Assembly: GCF_003269295.1 (NCBI RefSeq)
Contig: NZ_QLTT01000007.1
Span: forward strand, 1-64,000
From: Lentzea atacamensis
Lineage (GTDB): Bacteria; Actinomycetota; Actinomycetes; Mycobacteriales; Pseudonocardiaceae
Direction: 5' to 3'
Length of the DNA: 64,000 nt
Positions 59,238 through 64,000 of the stretch are shown here, piece after piece; the stretch's first letter is position 1; every line of letters starts with the position of its first letter. Position numbers and translations under genes: made by a program. Under the pieces are notes generated by a model. The model did no database searches and was not told the DNA's origin. It saw nothing but the letters and a program-made list of their open reading frames with translations.

Positions 59238-60635
59238 ATGGAGTTCCCGTTGGCCGCCGATCGCATCGAGACCGTTGTCAGCCTCTGCAAGCGCAGGGGG
59301 TTCGTCTACCCGTGCGGGGAGATCTACGGCGGTACCCGCTCGGCGTGGGACTACGGACCACTGGGCGTCGAGCTCAAGGACAACATCAAGCGCCAGTGGT
59401 GGAACTTCATGGTCCGCGGCCGCGAGGACGTCGTGGGCCTGGACTCGTCGGTCATCCTGCCGCGTGACGTGTGGGTCGCCTCCGGTCACGTCGAGGCGTT
59501 CGTCGACCCGCTGATCGAGTGCGAGTCCTGCCACAAGCGGTTCCGTGCGGACACGCTGTCCGAGGAGTACGCCGAGCGCACCGGCAAGGACGTCGCCGAG
59601 GGCGATGTGTCGGACGTGCCGTGCCCCAACTGCGGCGTGCGCGGCAAGTACACCGAGCCGAAGATGTTCAACGGCCTGCTCAAGACGCACCTCGGTCCGG
59701 TCGAGACCGAGGAGGGCCTGCACTACCTGCGCCCGGAGACCGCGCAGGGCATCTTCACGAACTTCCTGAACGTGCAGACGACGTCGCGCAAGAAGCCGCC
59801 GTTCGGCATCGGCCAGATCGGCAAGTCGTTCCGCAACGAGATCACGCCGGGCAACTTCATCTTCCGCACCCGCGAGTTCGAGCAGATGGAGATGGAGTTC
59901 TTCGTCGAGCCCGGCACGGACGAAGAGTGGCACCAGTACTGGATCGACGAGCGCACCCGCTGGTACACGGACCTGGGCATCGCGAAGGAGAACCTGCGGC
60001 ACTACGAGCACCCGCAGGAGAAGCTCTCGCACTACTCGAAGCGCACCGTGGACATCGAGTACCGCTTCCAGTTCGGCGGCCAGGAGTGGGGTGAGCTCGA
60101 GGGCATCGCGAACCGCACCGACTTCGACCTCACCACGCACTCGAACGCGTCGGGCGTCGACCTGTCGTACTTCGACCAGGCCACGAACTCGCGCTACAAG
60201 CCGTTCGTCATCGAGCCGGCAGCCGGCGTCGGCCGCCCGATGATGGCGTTCCTCCTGGAGGCCTACGTCGAGGACGAGGCCCCGAACGCCAAGGGCGGCG
60301 TGGACAAGCGCGTCGTCCTGAAGCTCGACAGGCGGTTGGCGCCGATCAAGGTGGCCGTGCTGCCCCTGTCGCGCAACGCGGAGCTGTCGCCCAAGGCCCG
60401 CGACCTGGCGACGGCGCTGCGCCGCAACTGGAACGTCGACTTCGACGACGCCGGTGCCATCGGCCGCCGCTACCGCCGTCAGGACGAGATCGGCACGCCG
60501 TTCTGCGTGACGGTCGACTTCGACACGCTCACCGACCTCGCCGTGACGGTGCGGGAGCGCGACACGATGTCGCAGGAGCGCGTCGCGATGGACCAGCTCG
60601 AGTCGTACCTCGCCGCTCGCCTGATCGGCTGCTGA
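59238..60635 (+). CDS. glyS: Glycyl-tRNA synthetase (homodimeric type)
   Basis: A 465-aa class II synthetase: LCKRRGFVYPCGEIYGGTRS, motif 1 region with DNIKRQWWNFM, an inserted CxxC...CPNC zinc-like site (CESCHKRF; PCPNCGVRG), motif 2 GKSFRNEITPGNFIFRTREF, and motif 3 EPAAGVGRPMMAFLLEAYVE, then the anticodon-binding domain. It charges tRNA-Gly. ATG 59238. Its place next to smtB/zur matches the mycobacterial order. Confidence 0.97.
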   Translation: MEFPLAADRIETVVSLCKRRGFVYPCGEIYGGTRSAWDYGPLGVELKDNIKRQWWNFMVRGREDVVGLDSSVILPRDVWVASGHVEAFVDPLIECESCHKRFRADTLSEEYAERTGKDVAEGDVSDVPCPNCGVRGKYTEPKMFNGLLKTHLGPVETEEGLHYLRPETAQGIFTNFLNVQTTSRKKPPFGIGQIGKSFRNEITPGNFIFRTREFEQMEMEFFVEPGTDEEWHQYWIDERTRWYTDLGIAKENLRHYEHPQEKLSHYSKRTVDIEYRFQFGGQEWGELEGIANRTDFDLTTHSNASGVDLSYFDQATNSRYKPFVIEPAAGVGRPMMAFLLEAYVEDEAPNAKGGVDKRVVLKLDRRLAPIKVAVLPLSRNAELSPKARDLATALRRNWNVDFDDAGAIGRRYRRQDEIGTPFCVTVDFDTLTDLAVTVRERDTMSQERVAMDQLESYLAARLIGC

Positions 60636-60830
60636 GCAGCCCGGTGCTGGTGTTCCGGCGTCCGGTCGGAGACGACGCGGTCTTCGTCCGGATGTCGGTG
60701 ACGGACCCGCCGGCGGCTGCGACGCCCCGGTCGTGGCACGGCCGGGTGTGGTGTTCTGGCGTTCGCGCATGACCCGTGGCGGGCGCTTCGCCGCGGGCAA
60801 CGTCCTGGAGCGCGCTCGCGTGTAGAAGGC

Positions 60831-61685
60831 ATGACGGGGGAGCGGATCAGAAGACGAGGCCTCGTCCAGGCCGCGGTGGGCCTGGTGCTCGCCACCTGGG
60901 TGGTGGTCGTCGCGGCGCGGGCCGAGGTCGAGAACCCGCTGGTGCTCGTCGCCACGGCGGCGACCGGGATGCTGGTGTGCCTGTGTGCGGTGGCGGGCGG
61001 CGTGGTGGCGACGCGGCTCGCCGACGCGGCGGCGGCTGCTCGGTTGCGGCATGTGTTCGTCGTGCTCGACTGCATCGCGATGGCGACCTTCTTCCCGTTT
61101 TACTGGTTCGTGTACGCCCTTGAGTCCACTGAAAGACCGGGGGACTTCGCGGTGGGTCTCCTGTTCGTGCTCGTGGTGCCGGTGGTCTGCGCACTGATCC
61201 TCGCCGTGGTGGGCAGCCAGGCCGTGCACAAGATCGTCGTGGACGAGTACGGGCCGCTGATGCCGGACACCGGTGCGCTGGCGCAGCAGTTCAGGGTGCT
61301 CGGCACGGTGCTCGTCGTGGTGGGCGTCGTGTTGTCGATCGGTGTGGTGGTGATTGCGTTCGCTGCGCCGTCGCGTTTGCTGATGCTGGAGCTCATCGGT
61401 CTGGCGGTGACGCTCACGCCGGTGCTGCTCGGGATGCGGCTGGGGCGGGTGACGGACGTCCACGCGGCGCGGCGGAGCAATCTCGGCATGTACTTCGTAC
61501 TTCCTGCCGCGAGCGGGTTCGCCGTGGCCAAGTTCGCCTCGTTGTGCGGCGCGGTGGGGATGCTGTTCGGCGCGCTGGTCTTCGGAGCGGTCGTGCTCCT
61601 CGTGATCGCGCTTGCCGTGGTGCGGGAGTACACCGGCGCCCAGGACTGGCTGTGGCGCGGGCGGAAGCGGCCGGTCAGCCGTTGA
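60831..61685 (+). CDS. Multi-pass membrane protein, unknown function
   Basis: A 284-aa protein with about eight hydrophobic segments (GLVQAAVGLVLATWVVVVAA, ATGMLVCLCAVAGGVVATRL, VVLDCIAMATFFPFYWFVYA, FVLVVPVVCALILAVVGSQ, VLVVVGVVLSIGVVVIAFA and others) and a short basic tail. No transporter or enzyme motif is recognised. The 195 bp before it hold no gene. It overlaps the convergent beta-lactamase-like gene by 11 bp. Confidence 0.7.
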   Translation: MTGERIRRRGLVQAAVGLVLATWVVVVAARAEVENPLVLVATAATGMLVCLCAVAGGVVATRLADAAAAARLRHVFVVLDCIAMATFFPFYWFVYALESTERPGDFAVGLLFVLVVPVVCALILAVVGSQAVHKIVVDEYGPLMPDTGALAQQFRVLGTVLVVVGVVLSIGVVVIAFAAPSRLLMLELIGLAVTLTPVLLGMRLGRVTDVHAARRSNLGMYFVLPAASGFAVAKFASLCGAVGMLFGALVFGAVVLLVIALAVVREYTGAQDWLWRGRKRPVSR

Positions 61686-62571
61686 CGCCCAGCTTCGCCA
61701 GCAGGGCCGTGGAGACGGCGTTGATCGACTGCCTGGCCGTGGTCCAGGAACCCGTCGGGCTGGTGGTGAGGACGGCGACGGCGTAGCGGTTGCCGAGGAC
61801 ACCTGCGCTGTGCAGGTAGACGTCGCTCGGCAGGTAGTACATCCAGCCCTGCTTGGCGTAGGCGCCGGTGACGCCGAGCAGGCCGAAAGCCTGGTTGAAG
61901 CCATCGGCGGCGGTGGGCGTGGCGGACGACAGCGCCGCGACGATCGTGTCTCGCACCGGCGAGCCGAGGATGTACTGGTAGAGCCGGACCATGTCGTTCG
62001 CGGTGATGACGACCTCGCCCCACTGCGACGGGTCTTCCGGCGCGTGGGTGCCGGTGAGTCCCGCTGCGGTGGCGACGTGGCCGATGGCGTCCATGCCGTC
62101 GAACCTCGTCCACAGCACGTCCATCGCGTTGTCGTCGCTCACGCTCAACGCGCGATGGATCAGGTCCTGGTCGTCGTCGGACAACGGCTGTTGCAACGCG
62201 TCGACGGCGAGGATGAGCTTCGACAGCGACGCCGAGTAGAACGGCTGGTCGCCGTGTTGCGAGACCACCTGGCCGGTGTCGAGGTCGAGGACGGCGACGC
62301 CGACGTCGGACGCGCCGCCCGCCGCAGCGATATTCGATATATCAGTCGGCGATATATTGGATACCGCAGACCGCGAGCCCGTATCCGATATATCAGGACT
62401 CGTATGCGATACGTCAGGTGCGGTGTGCGATATATCGGGGCTGTCGCCGGTATCCAATACATCAGGACCGCGCGATATATCAGCTGACGGCTTCGCGTGC
62501 GCAAGGCACGGCGCGGCGTCCGGGACGACGTAGACGGCCGCCGCGAGGAAGAGGATCAGAGCCCAGCGCAC
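61675..62571 (-). CDS. Secreted class A beta-lactamase-like serine hydrolase with repeat linker
   Basis: A 298-aa protein. A signal peptide (RWALILFLAAAVYVVPDAA, residues 2-20) is followed by a repeat linker at about 30-83 with units like SPDISHT, PDVSHT, SPDISDT. The penicillin-binding fold then begins: VAVLDLDTGQVVSQHGDQP, active-site SASLSKL (S-x-x-K), VSDDNAMDVLWTRF (SDN-like) and AYAKQGWMYYLP, where KTG is replaced by KQG. It may be a beta-lactamase relative or a peptidase; the changed KTG argues for an unusual specificity. The linker is encoded by AT-rich motif copies with rare ATA codons. Confidence 0.8.
   Translation of the reverse strand: MRWALILFLAAAVYVVPDAAPCLAHAKPSADISRGPDVLDTGDSPDISHTAPDVSHTSPDISDTGSRSAVSNISPTDISNIAAAGGASDVGVAVLDLDTGQVVSQHGDQPFYSASLSKLILAVDALQQPLSDDDQDLIHRALSVSDDNAMDVLWTRFDGMDAIGHVATAAGLTGTHAPEDPSQWGEVVITANDMVRLYQYILGSPVRDTIVAALSSATPTAADGFNQAFGLLGVTGAYAKQGWMYYLPSDVYLHSAGVLGNRYAVAVLTTSPTGSWTTARQSINAVSTALLAKLGVNG
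62329..62484. repeat. Cluster of seven AT-rich motifs within the beta-lactamase-like gene
   Basis: Copies on the plus strand start at 62329 (GATATTCGATATATCAG), 62381 (GTATCCGATATATCAGG), 62402 (GTATGCGATACGTCAGG), 62423 (GTGTGCGATATATCGGG), 62450 (GTATCCAATACATCAGG) and 62468 (CCGCGCGATATATCAGC); one inverted copy lies at 62351-62365. Start-to-start distances of 21, 21, 27 and 18 bp are all multiples of three, so the peptide repeat stays in phase. GATATATC is itself palindromic. Confidence 0.85.
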
Positions 62572-62587
62572 ACATCCAAGGTCCGTC

Positions 62588-63319
62588 TCACAGGAGCCTG
62601 GTGTCGAGCTTTTCCTCCTGTGCGGTTGCTGAAGAATCCTCCCTGACCACCACGTACGCGCCGGAACCCTGACGTTCCGTCACCGCCTCGACGAGCTCGG
62701 TGCCGCGGTAGAGCAGGCCGACGCCGTCGTCGGTGCAGTAGGTCGTCGGCAGCACACCGGCGGCCACCGCCTCGTGGATCTTCGGGCGGCGCTGCTCCTC
62801 GGAGTCGTAGTGCACGCCGTTGCCGTAGGGCAGGAAGCCGAGGCCGTTCGTGACGATCCGGAGGTCCCGCCCGAACGAGTCGGTGGCGCCGCCCACGTGC
62901 CAGCAGATCGAGCCCGCCGACACACCGCTGAGCACCACGCCGGCCTCCCACGCCTTGCGGAAGACCGCGCCGAGGCCGTGCACCTCCCACACCGCCAGCA
63001 GGTTCGCGACCGAGCCACCGCCCACCCAGACGACGTCGTGCGAGAGGACGTAGCTCTCGAGGTCGTCAGTCGGCGGCATCGTGAAGAGGTTCAGCATCGA
63101 CACGTCGACGCCGGCGACGCTGCCCGCTTCCGCCATGTTGGCGTTCATGTGCCGCTGGTCGCCGCCGGCGGTGCCGACGTAGCAGAGCCGCGGCCGGCGC
63201 CCCTCGACGCCGGACAGGTCCAGCGCGAAGTGGATCAGTTTGCCGAATTCCAGGAAGGTCCGGCGCCCCGCGCGCAGGCCTCCGGAGGTGGCGAGGATCG
63301 TGGGCTGCTCAGCAGGCAT
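62588..63319 (-). CDS. Peptidase E / cyanophycinase-like serine peptidase (family S51)
   Basis: A 243-aa protein: TILATSGGLRAGRRTFLEFG, RLCYVGTAGGDQRHMNANMA, VVWVGGGSVANLLAVWEVHG, nucleophile elbow VVLSGVSAGSICWHVGGATD and a terminal YRGTELVEAV. S51 peptidases cleave Asp-X dipeptides or related substrates with a Ser-His-Glu triad. ATG 63319 begins the conserved fold; a longer reading covers the divergent YdcF-like gene and is rejected. Confidence 0.88.
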   Translation of the reverse strand: MPAEQPTILATSGGLRAGRRTFLEFGKLIHFALDLSGVEGRRPRLCYVGTAGGDQRHMNANMAEAGSVAGVDVSMLNLFTMPPTDDLESYVLSHDVVWVGGGSVANLLAVWEVHGLGAVFRKAWEAGVVLSGVSAGSICWHVGGATDSFGRDLRIVTNGLGFLPYGNGVHYDSEEQRRPKIHEAVAAGVLPTTYCTDDGVGLLYRGTELVEAVTERQGSGAYVVVREDSSATAQEEKLDTRLL

Positions 63320-63370
63320 GACGAAGATCCTCGCAGGGGCGTCAACGCGACGTTCCTCCGGTCTGGAAGC

Positions 63371-64000
63371 ATGCAAAGGGTGCGGACCCCACCACTGAAA
63401 CCTCTGGCCAGGATTCGTCGCATCGTTTTGCGCCTGCTTTTCGGCGCATTGGTCATCGGTGTGCTCGTGGTGGGCGGTACGGCGTTCCGCGTGTGGCAGG
63501 TCGCGCGCGTCGACGACTGGACCAAGGCCGACATGGCGATCGTCCTCGGCGCCGCGCAGTACAACGGCGTCCCGTCCGACGTGCTCGCGGCCCGGCTCGA
63601 GCACGCGCTCGGCCTCTACCAGGAGGGCGTCGTCGGCTACATCGCCACGACCGGTGGCCGCCAGCCCGGCGACAACTTCACCGAGGGGCAGGTCGGCAAG
63701 CTGTGGCTGGTCAAGCGCGGGGTCCCGGAGGACCGCGTGCTGCAGGTCGGTGAGGGCGCGGACACGCTCGGGTCGCTGCGGGCCGTCGCCTCGGTCGCCC
63801 AGGAACGCGGCCTGAAGACCGCCGTGATCGTCAGCGACCCGTGGCACTCGCTGCGCGCTCGCACGATGGCGGAGGACGCTGGGCTGCGCGCGTGGACGTC
63901 ACCGACGCGCGTGGGCCCGAACGTGCAGACGCGCGAGACGCAGTGGTTCTTCATCAAGCGCGAGACCGGGGCGTTGCTGTACTACCGCCTGATGAAGGCG
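63371..64000 (+). CDS. YdcF/SanA-family (DUF218) membrane protein, truncated by the window end
   Basis: At least 210 codons are present and the frame is open at the window edge. A signal anchor (VLRLLFGALVIGVLVVGGTAF) is followed by the DUF218 fold: DMAIVLGAAQYNGVPSDVLA, YIATTGGRQPGDNFTEGQVG, ESADTLGSLRAVA-like helix and IVSDPWHSLRARTMAEDAGL. Members (SanA, ElyC, YdcF) affect envelope integrity or vancomycin tolerance. ATG at 63371, 51 bp from the divergent peptidase E start. Confidence 0.85.
   Translation, partial: MQRVRTPPLKPLARIRRIVLRLLFGALVIGVLVVGGTAFRVWQVARVDDWTKADMAIVLGAAQYNGVPSDVLAARLEHALGLYQEGVVGYIATTGGRQPGDNFTEGQVGKLWLVKRGVPEDRVLQVGEGADTLGSLRAVASVAQERGLKTAVIVSDPWHSLRARTMAEDAGLRAWTSPTRVGPNVQTRETQWFFIKRETGALLYYRLMKA

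Noticed and set aside
60636..60830. Possible small or decayed gene between glyS and the membrane protein gene
   Set aside because: Short open stretches with two similar VFRR/VFWR-like segments, but no start with a ribosome-binding site, no known motif and no length; nothing can be supported.
58482..61904. 1140-codon open frame on the minus strand across glyS
   Set aside because: Only the last 224 codons (TPR protein) look like protein; the rest is the reverse complement of glyS and a membrane-protein gene, an effect of high GC keeping antisense frames open.

Overview
The window is chromosomal DNA of a very GC-rich actinomycete, most likely a member of the Pseudonocardiales (Lentzea/Saccharothrix/Actinosynnema-like). 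Evidence: third-position G/C throughout, many GTG and TTG starts, DUF5753-XRE/DUF397 pairs, a DasR-type site before a chitinase gene, a 6C-type small RNA, and core gene order resembling the Mycobacterium tuberculosis block glyS - smtB/zur - uppS - recO - era - ybeY - phoH - rsmE - dnaJ2 - hrcA - hemW - sulfite reductase/cysH - lepA. The species is not identifiable from the sequence alone.

Layout. 1-0.15 kb: 3' end of a 5S rRNA and its terminator. 0.27-8.3 kb: a secreted propeller protein, a WD40-like/KAP P-loop NTPase, an ATP-grasp / alpha-E / transglutaminase trio, an XRE-DUF397 pair and a MazF-like protein. 8.3-10.1 kb: a three-gene minus-strand cassette led by a protein-glutaminase-like protein whose C-terminal domain is repeated as a separate gene. 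10.3-27.3 kb: lepA and varied metabolic genes: DHFR-like, LysR pseudogene, methyltransferase, HD hydrolase, secreted GH18 chitinase, nitronate monooxygenase, two tandem DUF885 metalloproteases, amino-acid permease, quinone-oxidoreductase-like enzyme, secreted RNase with barstar, enoyl-CoA hydratase, and a PfpI/MarR pair with twin operators.

27.5-35.9 kb is one long minus-strand sulfur operon. In transcription order it encodes a cysteine-containing leader peptide, sulfite reductase, a zinc-ribbon protein, APS reductase, CysD, CysN, a sulfonate/taurine-type ABC importer (binding protein, ATPase, permease) and a sirohydrochlorin chelatase that can supply siroheme to the reductase. 36-42.7 kb: hemW, a secreted glycosidase-like protein, hrcA, dnaJ and rsmE. 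42.7-43.7 kb has no protein gene; it holds a 6C-type RNA, GC-rich palindromes and a pentamer-periodic repeat tract. 43.7-47 kb: a hydrolase, a TetR regulator, a HIT protein and two tandem acetyltransferases. 47-57 kb: the conserved phoH-ybeY-corC-era-recO-uppS block, with phoH split by a class 3-type intein, then a permease/TIGR03943 pair. 57-64 kb: zur with an ArsR-type regulator, glyS, a beta-lactamase-like protein with a repeat linker, peptidase E and a partial YdcF-like gene.

The most unusual signals are: (i) the protein-glutaminase cassette; (ii) an AT-rich motif near GTATCCRATATATCAG found in at least eleven copies, seven of them in phase inside one coding sequence; (iii) the Ala1 intein with its homing endonuclease in phoH; (iv) the leader peptide of the sulfur operon; and (v) the pentamer-periodic tract.
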